From the NCBI RefSeq assembly GCF_013386585.1, contig NZ_JACARO010000002.1:186001-250000 (forward strand): a stretch of 64,000 nt of DNA, given 5' to 3'. Below, piece after piece: positions 53,835 to 63,040 of the stretch. The notes under the pieces were generated by a model that was not told where the DNA came from, did not search any database, and saw nothing but the letters and a program-made list of their open reading frames with translations. Numbering within the stretch: the stretch's first letter is position 1; each line of letters starts with the position of its first letter. This DNA comes from Pseudomonas sp. P7548. Lineage in GTDB: Bacteria > Pseudomonadota > Gammaproteobacteria > Pseudomonadales > Pseudomonadaceae. The translations under genes were made by a program, and so were the position numbers.

Positions 53835-54813
53835 GGCAACCGCGTCAGGTTTTTCGCAACGCGTGTGGGTGCTGGTGTTACGTCGAGGGGCCGTGGGCGT
53901 GTTTGTGGCGATCCTGCTGGGGTTTGCCGTGGCGGCGCCGAACTTCCTCTCGGTGGCCAACCTTGCGAATGTGTTCAGCCAGTCGGCGATCCTCGGGGTG
54001 CTGGCCTTTGGGCTCACCTGCGTGATTATCGGCGGCGGCTCGAATGTGGTCGCCGGTGGGTTGGACCTGTCACTGGCAGCGAACCTTGGCTTGTGCGCGG
54101 CGGTATTCAGCCGGCTCAACAATGCCGGGCTGGAACTCTGGCTCACCCTGTTGCTGACCCTGGGTTGCGGTCTCGCGGTCGGGCTGCTCAATGGCTTGGC
54201 GGTGGTAGTGCTGCGCTTGCCGCCTTTGTTGGCGACGCTGGCAAGCATGAATGTGCTGGCCGGACTCGAACTGGTGCTGACCGAGAACACCGTGGTTTCC
54301 ACCGACTCGCCCCTGCTCGATGTGCTCAGCGGCGGCAGTTGGCTGGGCGTGCCGGCGCTGGCGTGGGTGTTGCTGGTCACGGGCGGGCTGTTGACGCTGC
54401 TGATCCAGCATTCAGCCTATGGGCTGCGTTTGCACGCGGTGGGTGAATACCCTCAGGCGGCCGAGGCGGCGGGTCTGCACAATGCAGGGTATGTGGTGTC
54501 GAGTTACCTGCTGTCGGGCGCGTGTGCGGCGGTGGCCGCGTTGTGCTCGGCGGCTTTTTTCAGCGGCAGCACCACCGGTTCCGGTGAGATGCTGCTTTCG
54601 GTGGTGGCGATCGCGTTTCTCGGCGTGGTGTTTTCCTGGCGGTTGGTGGCAAGCATCCCGGGCACGTTGCTCGCGACCTTGCTGATCGGTTTTCTGATCA
54701 ACGGATTTCAGCTGTTGAACGTGTCGAGTTTCTGGGTCAACGGCGTGCAGGGTGTGTTGATCCTGTTGGTGGTGGCGGCCTCCAGTGCCTTGAATCGAGG
54801 AGCCCGCTCATGA
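53827..54813 (+). CDS. Sugar ABC transporter permease 1 (RbsC-like)
   Basis: 328 aa from the ATG at 53827, overlapping the ATPase gene by eight bases. About ten hydrophobic segments; RbsC-family stretches are GLTCVIIGGGSNVVAGGLDL, LATLASMNVLAGLELVLTE, GLRLHAVGEYPQAAEAAGL (the cytoplasmic ATPase-contact loop) and FLINGFQLLNVSSFWVNGVQ. It forms half of the membrane channel together with the next gene product. Confidence 0.92.
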   Translation: MLEATASGFSQRVWVLVLRRGAVGVFVAILLGFAVAAPNFLSVANLANVFSQSAILGVLAFGLTCVIIGGGSNVVAGGLDLSLAANLGLCAAVFSRLNNAGLELWLTLLLTLGCGLAVGLLNGLAVVVLRLPPLLATLASMNVLAGLELVLTENTVVSTDSPLLDVLSGGSWLGVPALAWVLLVTGGLLTLLIQHSAYGLRLHAVGEYPQAAEAAGLHNAGYVVSSYLLSGACAAVAALCSAAFFSGSTTGSGEMLLSVVAIAFLGVVFSWRLVASIPGTLLATLLIGFLINGFQLLNVSSFWVNGVQGVLILLVVAASSALNRGARS

Positions 54814-55736
54814 ACCCACGTGCATTACTGCCGCTGACATTGCCGTTGGTGTTCGCGGTCATCGTCCTGGTGTTTGCGCTACAGGCGCCGGGGTTTCTCA
54901 GCAGCGGCAACTTGAAAAGCCTGGTGCTGAACAATTTCGTGTTGCTGGCGGTCGTGGCGATCGGTATGACCTACGCGGTGGCGGCGGGCGGCATCGACCT
55001 GTCGGTGGGCACCGCGCTGGATTTCGCCAGCTTTACGTTCGTGGTGCTGCTCAATGGCGGCCATGGCTGGGCGATTGCAGTCGTGGGGGCGCTGGCGGCT
55101 GCGTTGTCAGTGGGGCTGGTGAATGCAGGGCTGATCGCGGGGCTGCGGATCAGTCCGTTTCTCGCCACGCTCGGTACGTTATTTATCGGCACCAGCGCCC
55201 AGCAACTGATGTCGGACGGCGGCCAGCCGATTTACATCGCCGAGGGCCTTAAGCCGGGGCTGACCGGCCTGCCTGCGCTGTTGATCGTGTTGGGGCTGGC
55301 ATTGTTCTATGGCCTGACACTGGCTCGCGGGCGCCTGGGGCGCGAGCTGCTGGCCCAAGGTACGCAGCCGCTGTTGGCGTACTACTCGGGGTTGTCGGTG
55401 CGGCGGATCGTCACCGTGGTGGCGCTGGCCACTGCCCTGGCGTGCGGGGTGGCCGGGGTGCTGCTCAGTTCGACGGTCAGTGCCTATGTCCCCTTGTCTG
55501 GCAATGCATTCCTGCTCAATGCCATCGGCGCGGTGTTTATCGGCACCACGTTGAGTCGGCAGGGCCGGGCGAATATCCCCGGGACTCTGCTCGGCGTGCT
55601 GTTCATCAACGTCATCGCCAACGGCCTGCTGCTGATTGGCTGGAACTTCTATTGGCAGCAGGTGGCGACCGGCGTGCTGATTTTTGTGGTGTTGAGCTTC
55701 AGCTTTGCCAGTCGTCGAGTGGTGGCGGGCCACTAG
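54810..55736 (+). CDS. Sugar ABC transporter permease 2 (RbsC-like)
   Basis: 308 aa, overlapping permease 1 by ATGA. It contains VAIGMTYAVAAGGIDLSVGT, the RbsC signature, then RISPFLATLGTLFIGTSAQQ and AVFIGTTLSRQGRANIPGT. The loop that in permease 1 reads HAVGEYPQAA reads LLAQGTQPLLAYYSGLSVRR here, so the two subunits have diverged and probably form a heterodimer. The operon ends here, and the next gene converges with a five-base gap. Confidence 0.92.
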   Translation: MNPRALLPLTLPLVFAVIVLVFALQAPGFLSSGNLKSLVLNNFVLLAVVAIGMTYAVAAGGIDLSVGTALDFASFTFVVLLNGGHGWAIAVVGALAAALSVGLVNAGLIAGLRISPFLATLGTLFIGTSAQQLMSDGGQPIYIAEGLKPGLTGLPALLIVLGLALFYGLTLARGRLGRELLAQGTQPLLAYYSGLSVRRIVTVVALATALACGVAGVLLSSTVSAYVPLSGNAFLLNAIGAVFIGTTLSRQGRANIPGTLLGVLFINVIANGLLLIGWNFYWQQVATGVLIFVVLSFSFASRRVVAGH

Positions 55737-55740
55737 CGGG

Positions 55741-57135
55741 TTATTGGGCCTTGAGCAGGATCATGCGGTCTTTGGACGAGCGCGCCTCGCTCCGGGTACC
55801 GCTGAAAAAGTAGCCATAGTCTTGCAGGTAATACACCGTGCTGAGCGTGGTGTTACCCGACCCGATGGTTTGGCAGTCAAGCTCCTTGGCATCGCCGCTC
55901 AACGCCGAATTGATTTTGCTGGCGGGTAATTGGCGCTTCACCAGGCAAAGGTTGTCGCGGGTGTAGTTGCGCTCGTCGCGCTCATTGCTGCGCTCGTGGG
56001 TGGTGTAGCTGAACCCCAGCGTTGTGCCCGTGGGCATCTGTTTCCAGTCGCCGCTGAAGCTGAGTTGTTCGACCGTGGTGGCAGCTGTGCGCGTCAGCCC
56101 TTCAAATTCGTACTGGGCCTGGTAGGTCAGGGGGATCAAGCCTCTGAATGTCACGTCGTCATGGGTGGAGAAGTCGCTCACATGACGCAGGTGCAGTTGC
56201 CCGCTTGCAGCGTCGGTTTCAATGAACACTTGATTTTGCAGGCTGCTGGAGCCGAACTCGGTTTTCACCACCAGATGGCTTAGCGTCTTGTCGGGTTTTG
56301 CCAGGCCCAGGGCAGTAATGGCGTCCAGCACTGCAGGGGGCAGAGGCGTCGGCATCAGGGTTTGAGTGATCTTGTCGCGGGGTGTCGCGACAGGGAGGCG
56401 CTCAAGGGCTGCCGCTGGGCCGCAGGCGGCATTCAATAGGGCCTGGGTATCGCTTTCGGCCGTGCTGAAGGGCGCGTCCTGAGGCGAGGTTTCAGTCTTG
56501 CCGAAGGTCACGACGTTTTTCTTGTGGATCCCGAAGCTGGCCAGAGTGCGGTAGGTCTGGCGGCTGCAATTGGCCTGAAAATGCAGGCGCGTCTGAGCGT
56601 AGGGCATTTTTTGCAGCCGGTTGATCAAGACAAACGGCTCGTCGTAGGCACCCCAGAATTGCAGAGTGTCAGCCGTCGCCTTGAGGCTGGCACGGTCGAT
56701 CAGCAGTTGGCGTTGCGTCGCGGTGCTGCTGACGACGCGCCAGTCCGGGCGCGGCGTGCGTGCGCAGGCGTCGATAAAGGCGGCGTTTTGCTTGAGGTAG
56801 TCGATGACCTGTGGGGTGAGCTCGCGCATCACGGTAAAGCGCTTGGGTTGACCATCGGCCGCTGGGGTGCCGGGCGATTCCAGAAACAGCAGGCTTGCGC
56901 TCGGGGTGGCGCAAGACGCCCGAACCTGGGCGATATCCGGCACGCTGGCGCCTTTGCCCGGCGTGACCTGTACCTGATAGCTGAGGTCATCGCCATCACG
57001 CAGGATCGAGTCGACCAGCGGCGGCTGCTTGAGCACTTCGGCAAACGCCGGCTCTGCCTTGGCGCGGCTGTTCATGGTTTGAAGGCTGCAACCACTGAGC
57101 AAGCTGAGGGCGACGACAACCGCGATGCGTTTCAT
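55741..57135 (-). CDS. Predicted outer-membrane lipoprotein of unknown family
   Basis: 464 aa from the ATG at 57135 (AAGGAA nine bases upstream). A lipoprotein signal (MKRIAVVVALSLLSGC, lipidated C16) is followed by Ser-Leu, with no inner-membrane-retention Asp. The mature part looks soluble and rich in beta strands towards the C-terminus (HLRHVSDFSTHDDVTFRGLI, YQAQYEFEGL, TTLGFSYTTHE), with a few Cys that could form disulphides. I do not recognise the family. It lies 82 bases after the TonB receptor gene on the same strand, so the two are probably one operon, and it may assist uptake at the surface or in the periplasm. Confidence 0.75.
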   Translation of the reverse strand: MKRIAVVVALSLLSGCSLQTMNSRAKAEPAFAEVLKQPPLVDSILRDGDDLSYQVQVTPGKGASVPDIAQVRASCATPSASLLFLESPGTPAADGQPKRFTVMRELTPQVIDYLKQNAAFIDACARTPRPDWRVVSSTATQRQLLIDRASLKATADTLQFWGAYDEPFVLINRLQKMPYAQTRLHFQANCSRQTYRTLASFGIHKKNVVTFGKTETSPQDAPFSTAESDTQALLNAACGPAAALERLPVATPRDKITQTLMPTPLPPAVLDAITALGLAKPDKTLSHLVVKTEFGSSSLQNQVFIETDAASGQLHLRHVSDFSTHDDVTFRGLIPLTYQAQYEFEGLTRTAATTVEQLSFSGDWKQMPTGTTLGFSYTTHERSNERDERNYTRDNLCLVKRQLPASKINSALSGDAKELDCQTIGSGNTTLSTVYYLQDYGYFFSGTRSEARSSKDRMILLKAQ

Positions 57136-57217
57136 GGGTGTTCCTTGCGCAGAGACGGAGAAAAGGCGATCACACGCTTTCGGCTGGGCCCTGCGCTTCT
57201 TGAGCGCGGCGCGCCGA

Positions 57218-59302
57218 TCAAAATTGATATTCGGCGCCGGCGCCCGCATACCACGAGCGCCCTGGCGCGGCTTCGTAGTAGCGGCCATTGCCGTCACCGA
57301 CGATCACCGAGCCGACGTATTGGCGGTCCAGCAGGTTGTCCAGGCGCAACGTCTGGTGGAAGGTCCAGTGGTCGACCTTCTGCTCGAAGCGCGCACGCCA
57401 GTTGAACACGCTGTAGCCGGGTGCTGCGTGCTGTTGGTTGGTGTCTTCGACGTAGACCTTGCTGCGGTACAGGCCTTCGAGGGCGGTGCTCACCCAGTCC
57501 CGGGGCTTCCAGTTCAACTCGGCAAACAAGGTGGTCTGCGGCACGCCGGGCAAGTAGTTGCCTTTGTCGACAGTGGTAGTGCCGCCGCTGACGAAGTCGC
57601 TGTCGTAGGTGGCCTGCAGGCGGGTGTAGGCGAGGCTGGTGTTCCACTGTTCACTCAACTGGCTTTCCAGGCCCAGTTCAAAGCCCCGACGCAAGGTGCG
57701 GCCCGCATTCTGGTAGGTGGTGCGGCCGCCGACGGATTGTTGCACCACCAACTCGTCCTCGGTGGTGATCTGGAACAGCGCGGCGTTAACACGGGTGTCT
57801 TGACCGACGCGTGCTTTCAAGCCGACTTCATATTGCTTGCTGACCGATGGCTTGAGCGCAAAGTTGAAACCGTTGGCGGTGCTGGAATAGGCCGACTCAG
57901 CCTGGGTCGGGGTTTCAAACCCCTTGCCCGCGCTTACATAGCCATGCAGGTCCGGGGTGAAGGCATACATGACGCTGACCGACGGCGTGTTCTTCTGATA
58001 GGTCTTGTTGCCGCTGTCATTGCCGTCGCTGAGGTAGTGGTCGTCCACGTCCATGGTCATGCTGCTGTGGCGCAGGCCCGCTTGCAGGGTCCAGTCGCCG
58101 AGCAGCCAGTTGGCCTGCACGAACGGATCGAGGCTGGTAGCGGTGTCGATTTCATCACGGCCCAGGGCGCCCTTGACGCCGTGCACGCCATTGACGGTAT
58201 TGGAATAGCCCTGGCGGTCCTCCCGGCTGCGGTCGTAGTCGAGGCCGGTGATCAGGGTCAGGTCGCCGGGGGCGCTGGTGATGGGTTGCAGCCAATGGAC
58301 GGAGCCGCCGTAGAACGTGCGGTCGAAGTCGACAACGCCGCCGCGCTTGTCGGCGGCGGTGCCACCTGGGATCGACAGGTACTGAATCACGCTCCGCCGC
58401 CCCGTATAGGCATTCACTTGCAGGGTTGCATCGCCGATGTAGCGCTCGTAATTCAGGCCTATTTGCTGGTGATCGATACTTTTGCGCGTGTTGTACAACA
58501 ACGCCGCCGGTGCCACCGAGCGCGGGTCTGCCTTGTAAGCCGCCCAGGTTTGCCCCAGTGGGTCCTGGGTGCCGTTCTGCTCCAGGCTGCTGTAGATCAG
58601 CGCGAGCTTGCTGTCATCGTCCGGCTGGACGTTGAGCTTGGCAAAGGTCTGGTCGCGACGTGCGCTGCTGTGGTCGCGGTAGCCATCGGTGTCCATGCGC
58701 GAAGCGTCGAGCACAAAGCCTGCGCCATTCGCGGCGCCTTCAGCCGTGAGGTGGTTTTTGCTCAGGCCGTCGCTGCCCACCAGGGTCTCGGCACCGATGC
58801 GTGGCGGGCCTTCGCCGTCGCGGGAAAACATCTGGATCACCCCGCCGGCGTTGCTGCCGTACAGGGTGGCGGCCGGACCGCGCAGCACTTCGATGCGTTC
58901 GGCCGTATCAAGGTTGAACGTCGCTGCCTGGCCCTGGCCGTCCGGCGTGCTGGCCGGAATGCCATCGGCGATCAGCTTGATGCCGCGCACGCCGAACGCC
59001 GAGCGGGCGCCGAAGCCACGGGAAGAGATCTGCAGGTCCTGCGCATAATTCTGGCGGTTCTGTACCACCAGGCCGGGCACGCGGGACAAGGCTTCGGAGG
59101 CGTTGATGCCCAGTTGGCCGTCACTGATCTGCTCGTGGCTGATGCTGTTTACCGAGTAGGGCAGGTCGAAGGTCGGGCTGGCGCTGCGTGAACCGGTGAC
59201 CACGCTGGGGTCGAGGATCAGTGGGGCGTCTTCCGCCCATGCGGGGGCGCCCAAGGCGAGCAGGCTGGGCAGTAACAGGGTAAAGCGGGCAAGGGTTTTC
59301 AT
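57218..59302 (-). CDS. TonB-dependent outer-membrane receptor
   Basis: 694 aa from the ATG at 59302; the open frame adds 14 unlikely residues. A signal peptide (LARFTLLLPSLLALGAPAWA) leads into a plug domain: SVVTGSRSASPTFDLPYSVN, ALSRVPGLVVQNRQNYAQDL, ISSRGFGARSAFGVRGIKL, VLRGPAATLYGSNAGGVIQM. A 22-strand barrel follows and ends in Phe after YAGAGAEYQF, the outer-membrane sorting signal. It is a siderophore/metal type receptor in general form. The substrate cannot be told, and there is no Fur box that I could confirm and no synthesis genes nearby. Confidence 0.92.
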   Translation of the reverse strand: MKTLARFTLLLPSLLALGAPAWAEDAPLILDPSVVTGSRSASPTFDLPYSVNSISHEQISDGQLGINASEALSRVPGLVVQNRQNYAQDLQISSRGFGARSAFGVRGIKLIADGIPASTPDGQGQAATFNLDTAERIEVLRGPAATLYGSNAGGVIQMFSRDGEGPPRIGAETLVGSDGLSKNHLTAEGAANGAGFVLDASRMDTDGYRDHSSARRDQTFAKLNVQPDDDSKLALIYSSLEQNGTQDPLGQTWAAYKADPRSVAPAALLYNTRKSIDHQQIGLNYERYIGDATLQVNAYTGRRSVIQYLSIPGGTAADKRGGVVDFDRTFYGGSVHWLQPITSAPGDLTLITGLDYDRSREDRQGYSNTVNGVHGVKGALGRDEIDTATSLDPFVQANWLLGDWTLQAGLRHSSMTMDVDDHYLSDGNDSGNKTYQKNTPSVSVMYAFTPDLHGYVSAGKGFETPTQAESAYSSTANGFNFALKPSVSKQYEVGLKARVGQDTRVNAALFQITTEDELVVQQSVGGRTTYQNAGRTLRRGFELGLESQLSEQWNTSLAYTRLQATYDSDFVSGGTTTVDKGNYLPGVPQTTLFAELNWKPRDWVSTALEGLYRSKVYVEDTNQQHAAPGYSVFNWRARFEQKVDHWTFHQTLRLDNLLDRQYVGSVIVGDGNGRYYEAAPGRSWYAGAGAEYQF

Positions 59303-59474
59303 GGGGCAGCCGAAATCTGTGGCGCATAGGTCATAGACGCGCAAAAGGGCGCGAGTTTAGTGGTTTGGGCGATTTTTACCATTTCGGAGTTTTCTTACGA
59401 GTCGCATCGGCGCGCCTGGCTGGGGTACGGAGTGGGTGGGTGCTAGCGTGGCGGACCCTTGGAGAGGACTCGTC

Positions 59475-59810
59475 ATGACCTTGAAAAACACGACGATACT
59501 GAGTGTCGTTGCCCTTGCCTTGAACGGCTGCGGTACGCTGAATACCGTACTGCGCGACGATGTGGCGGCCACCCGGGAGTTGCGTAACCAGAAGACTTAC
59601 TGTCAGTCCATCCCCCGCGTTTATAGTGGCCTGGCTTTCGACTTTTGCCTGCTGAATGCAGCGCCCGACTACACCGGTGTGTTGTTACCGTTGGTCCTGG
59701 TCGACATGGCAGCTTCCGGGGTTGCTGATACCGTTGTGCTGCCCTATACGATTTACCAGCAGAATACGCTGGGCAACCTGGGGATCTATTGGCGGTCGAG
59801 TCGATCATGA
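59475..59810 (+). CDS. YceK/YidQ-like small lipoprotein, copy 1
   Basis: 111 aa from the ATG at 59475. The signal ends in LNGC with lipidated C19, followed by GTLNTV. The mature protein has YCQSIPRVYSGLAFDFCLLN, with two Cys that may pair, a hydrophobic middle (GVLLPLVLVDMAASGVADTV) and LPYTIYQQ. This is the DUF1375 pattern. Function is unknown. The adjacent downstream gene is a paralogue. Confidence 0.78.
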   Translation: MTLKNTTILSVVALALNGCGTLNTVLRDDVAATRELRNQKTYCQSIPRVYSGLAFDFCLLNAAPDYTGVLLPLVLVDMAASGVADTVVLPYTIYQQNTLGNLGIYWRSSRS

Positions 59811-59875
59811 GCTGGAGCCACATAGGTGTTCCGGGCCAGGCTCGGTTCTAGCCTTTCGGGTAAAAGGAGACGTCC

Positions 59876-60232
59876 ATGAATCGTGGAACCCAAGTACTGC
59901 TGGTAGCAGCCGTGCTGTTGCTTTCCGGTTGCGGAACCATCAACACGGTTTTTCGCCCGGACGCCGTGGCCAGCCAGAACCTCAAGGATTCGCGCAGCCA
60001 CTGTGAAAACGTACCGCGTATCTACAGCGGGGTGATCTACGGGTTTTGCACGCTCAACGGTGAACCCAGGCCTGAAAAAAGCCTGAAAGACCAGAGCGTG
60101 CTGGACAGCGCGGGCAATGCCTTCCCGGTCATCGCCATCGAAGCCGTGGCCTCGGGCGTGCTGGACACGCTGGTGCTGCCCTACACGATCTACCGCCAGA
60201 GCAAGGACGGCAGTATCGAGATCTACCGCTAG
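59876..60232 (+). CDS. YceK/YidQ-like small lipoprotein, copy 2
   Basis: 118 aa. Lipobox LSGC with C19, then GTINTV as in copy 1. It shares the VPRIYSGVIYGFCTLN, AVASGVLDTLVLPYTIYRQS and IEIYR elements with its neighbour, 65 bases upstream, so the two arose by duplication. It has a strong AAAGGAG ribosome site 5' of the ATG. E. coli YceK and YidQ belong to the same DUF1375 group, with no firm role. Confidence 0.8.
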   Translation: MNRGTQVLLVAAVLLLSGCGTINTVFRPDAVASQNLKDSRSHCENVPRIYSGVIYGFCTLNGEPRPEKSLKDQSVLDSAGNAFPVIAIEAVASGVLDTLVLPYTIYRQSKDGSIEIYR

Positions 60233-60288
60233 GGTGCAGTGACAACCGGTCACCACATTCCCTAGATCATCACGCGGCGTGTTTACGC

Positions 60289-60294
60289 TATAAT
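60289..60294 (+). promoter_or_regulatory. Candidate -10 box for the second LPS core block
   Basis: A perfect TATAAT lies 92 bases before the carbamoyltransferase start, in GTTTACGCTATAATCCCG. No good -35 box is 16-18 bases upstream, so it may need an activator. A short hairpin CTCGCC-CA-GGCGAG (60314-60327) lies in the leader. Confidence 0.45.
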
Positions 60295-60385
60295 CCCGCC
60301 CTTTAGCTGTTTCTCGCCCAGGCGAGAGGCACACTTTTTTCAGGCGCAACCCGCCTGCATGCAGACTAAAAGAGGCTAGACCCCT

Positions 60386-62143
60386 GTGGCATTGACGATT
60401 CTTGGCCTGTCCGGCGCCCTTAGCCATGATCCTTCCGCAGCCCTGTATATCGACGGCAAGCTGATCGCGGCCGCCGAAGAAGAGCGCTTCGTACGCGACA
60501 AACATGCAAAGAACCGCATGCCCTACGAGTCGGCGAAGTTCTGCCTGGAGCAGGCCGGCATCAAGCCTTCCGACGTTGACGTGGTTGCGATCCCGTTCGC
60601 CCCGATCAGCCTGTTCGGCGAAGCGCGCTGGCACTACGCCAAGCGTTACTGGTACGCCCCGGACCGCGCCCTCGACGCAATCCTGATGGGCAACCGTCGC
60701 TACAAGCGCTATCGCAACAAGATCGTCTGGTGCCTGGAGCAACTGGGCTTCGATCCGAAGAAAATCAAGATCGAGCCGGTTGAACACCACCTGGCCCACG
60801 CTTCCAGCGCCTACCACTGCTCCGGCTTCCAGGAGAAAACCGCGATCCTGGGCATCGACGGTAAAGGTGAGTACGCCACTACGTTCTTCGGCTACGGCGA
60901 GAACGGCAAGATCCACAAGATCAAGGAATTCTACGATCCGGACTCCCTGGGCGGCCTGTATGGCGCGATCACCGAGTTCCTCGGGTTCGAGATGCTCGAC
61001 GGCGAGTTCAAGGTCATGGGCATGGCGCCGTACGGCGACGCCAGCAAATACGACTTCTCGCGCCTGGCCTCCTTTGAGAACGGCGAACTGGTGATCAACA
61101 CCGAATACGCCAACGTCATCGGCCTGCGCCGTTACAAAGAGAAGGGCAAGGGCTTCTACTTCTCGCCAAAACTGATCGAGTGGCTGGGTCCGAAGCGCGA
61201 AGGCGATATTGCCGACGAGCCGTACATCCACTACGCCGCGAGCATGCAGGCGCTGTTCGAGAAGCTGGCCCTGCAGATGATCGACCACTACCTGGGCGAC
61301 ATCCTCAAGGACACCGGCAAGCTGGCCTTTGCCGGTGGTTGTGCGTTGAACGTGAAGCTGAACCAGAAAATCATTGCCCGTGATGACGTGAAAGAGCTGT
61401 TCGTACAGCCTGCGTCCGGCGATGCCGGCACCGCCGTTGGCGCGGCGGCCTACGTGTCCCACGCCCGTGGTGTGCCGGTGGAGAAGATGGAACACGTCTA
61501 CCTCGGCCCGTCCTACAGCAACGAAGACGTGATTGCCGCGTGCGCCAAGCACGAGAGCAAGCCGAACTGGCGCAAGATCGAGAACATGCCCAAGCGCATC
61601 GCCAAGATCATGGTCGACGGCAACCCGGTGGCCTGGTTCCAGGGCCGCATGGAGTTTGGCCCGCGTGCGTTGGGTGGTCGTTCGATCATCGGTTGCCCAA
61701 GCGCCACCGGCGTGGCCGATCGCATCAACCACCAGATCAAGTTCCGCGAGCGTTGGAGGCCTTTCTGCCCGTCGATGCTCGACACCGTGGCCCCGCAGAT
61801 GATCAAGGTCGATCACCCCGCACCGTTCATGACCTTCACCTTTGAAGTGGCTGAAGAATGGAAGACCCGCGTGCCGGAAGTGGTCCATGAAGATGGTACC
61901 TCCCGCGCCCAGGTGCTCAAGCGCGAGTACAACCCGCGCTACTACGACATGATGAAAGAGCTGGAAGTGCTGACCGGCAACGGTGTGTCGCTGAACACCT
62001 CGCTCAACCGTCGTGGCGAGGCGATGATCTGCTCGCCGACCGACGCGCTGAACATGTTCTTCGGTTCCGACCTGCAGTACCTGATCATGGAAGACATCCT
62101 GGTGGTCAAGGACGGCGTGGACCCTTATGACGCTGTGGTCTAA
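60386..62143 (+). CDS. LPS-core O-carbamoyltransferase (NodU/CmcH family)
   Basis: 585 aa from a GTG at 60386 (AGAGGC upstream). The N-terminal Kae1-like domain has LGLSGALSHDPSAALYIDGK, EPVEHHLAHASSAYHCSGF with the metal-binding His residues, ILGIDGKGEYATTF and FAGGCALNVKLNQK. The C-terminal domain has WFQGRMEFGPRALGGRSIIG and FRERWRPFCPSML. Such enzymes make carbamoyl-AMP from carbamoyl phosphate and ATP and transfer the carbamoyl group to a hydroxyl. In P. aeruginosa the equivalent (PA5005, wapO) is thought to carbamoylate core heptose II. The next gene begins straight after its stop. Confidence 0.92.
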   Translation: MALTILGLSGALSHDPSAALYIDGKLIAAAEEERFVRDKHAKNRMPYESAKFCLEQAGIKPSDVDVVAIPFAPISLFGEARWHYAKRYWYAPDRALDAILMGNRRYKRYRNKIVWCLEQLGFDPKKIKIEPVEHHLAHASSAYHCSGFQEKTAILGIDGKGEYATTFFGYGENGKIHKIKEFYDPDSLGGLYGAITEFLGFEMLDGEFKVMGMAPYGDASKYDFSRLASFENGELVINTEYANVIGLRRYKEKGKGFYFSPKLIEWLGPKREGDIADEPYIHYAASMQALFEKLALQMIDHYLGDILKDTGKLAFAGGCALNVKLNQKIIARDDVKELFVQPASGDAGTAVGAAAYVSHARGVPVEKMEHVYLGPSYSNEDVIAACAKHESKPNWRKIENMPKRIAKIMVDGNPVAWFQGRMEFGPRALGGRSIIGCPSATGVADRINHQIKFRERWRPFCPSMLDTVAPQMIKVDHPAPFMTFTFEVAEEWKTRVPEVVHEDGTSRAQVLKREYNPRYYDMMKELEVLTGNGVSLNTSLNRRGEAMICSPTDALNMFFGSDLQYLIMEDILVVKDGVDPYDAVV

Positions 62144-63040
62144 ATGCTGAACCGCTTCCAGGGCTGGCGTGAACGTGGCTGGGCGCCTGTCGAGGCCGAG
62201 GTTTACGCCCAGGCCTGGCAGCGTTTTGGCGGCAGTGTGGCGACTCATCCGCACGTGATCGAGCGGCTGGCCCGCCTGGCACAGATTCCCGTGCGTTACC
62301 TTGGCTGGGAGCAGGGCGGCGAGCTCAAGGGGGCGATAGCCGCCTGGGGCCGCGACCTGGCCTTGTCCAAGGACGTGCTCAAGCGCAGCGGCAAGAAAGG
62401 CCTGTTTGACCTGGGCAATGCCGAGATCATCCTGCCGATTGCTGCAGACGCGCAGTTGCCGGTACGCCATCGCGGGCGCTACCTGTCGGCGCTGAACGAA
62501 GGGCGCATCAGCACCCTCAAACCTCAGGCCGAGCAACTGGCCATGGCGCGTACCCCTGAAGACCTGTCGAAGAAGTTTCGCTACAACCAGCGCCGCGAGT
62601 TGCGCTTGCTGGAAGAAGCGGGCGGCGTGGTACGGGCCGTCAGCGAGTTTTCCAGCACTGAACTGGCGGCGATCTATTGCGACCTGTTCCAGCGCCGCTG
62701 GGGGTTTGCAGCCACCGGCGCCGAGCGACTGGCCGACGTGCTGGAGTTGCTCAAGGAATTTTTGATCGGCTCGGTGCTGTTTCTCAATGACGCCCCCATC
62801 GCCGTGCAGTTGGTGTACCGCGTCGAGGCGCCCGAGTGGGTGAGCATCGAGTACGTCAATGGCGGGGTTGACCCTGAAACCCGTGCGTTCAGCCCCGGCA
62901 GCGTATTGAGTTTTCTCAATACGCAAAGTGCCTGGGAGCAGGCGCGCGCCGTGAATAAACCCCTGCGTTTCTCCTTCGGACGCGCCGACCGTGAATACAA
63001 AGAGCGTTGGTGCAACCCCGTGCCGGTGTTCAGCCTATGA
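62144..63040 (+). CDS. Mig-14-like antimicrobial-peptide resistance protein
   Basis: 298 aa. It resembles Mig-14 of Salmonella and PA5003 of P. aeruginosa: an N-terminal region with VATHPHVIERLARLAQIPVR, a central KKFRYNQRRELRLLEEAGG and a C-terminal GNAT-like half (FLNDAPIAVQLVYRVEAPEW, FSFGRADREYKERWCNP). Mig-14 proteins support resistance to cationic peptides such as polymyxin, and probably act on LPS at the inner membrane. It is coupled to both neighbours (TAA-ATG junction, ATGA overlap). The family call rests on recalled similarity. Confidence 0.83.
   Translation: MLNRFQGWRERGWAPVEAEVYAQAWQRFGGSVATHPHVIERLARLAQIPVRYLGWEQGGELKGAIAAWGRDLALSKDVLKRSGKKGLFDLGNAEIILPIAADAQLPVRHRGRYLSALNEGRISTLKPQAEQLAMARTPEDLSKKFRYNQRRELRLLEEAGGVVRAVSEFSSTELAAIYCDLFQRRWGFAATGAERLADVLELLKEFLIGSVLFLNDAPIAVQLVYRVEAPEWVSIEYVNGGVDPETRAFSPGSVLSFLNTQSAWEQARAVNKPLRFSFGRADREYKERWCNPVPVFSL

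Noticed and set aside
59786..62926. Minus-strand open frame of 1046 codons
   Set aside because: It lies antisense to a lipoprotein, the carbamoyltransferase and mig-14, is rich in His, Gln and Val as shadow frames are, and has no domain signature.
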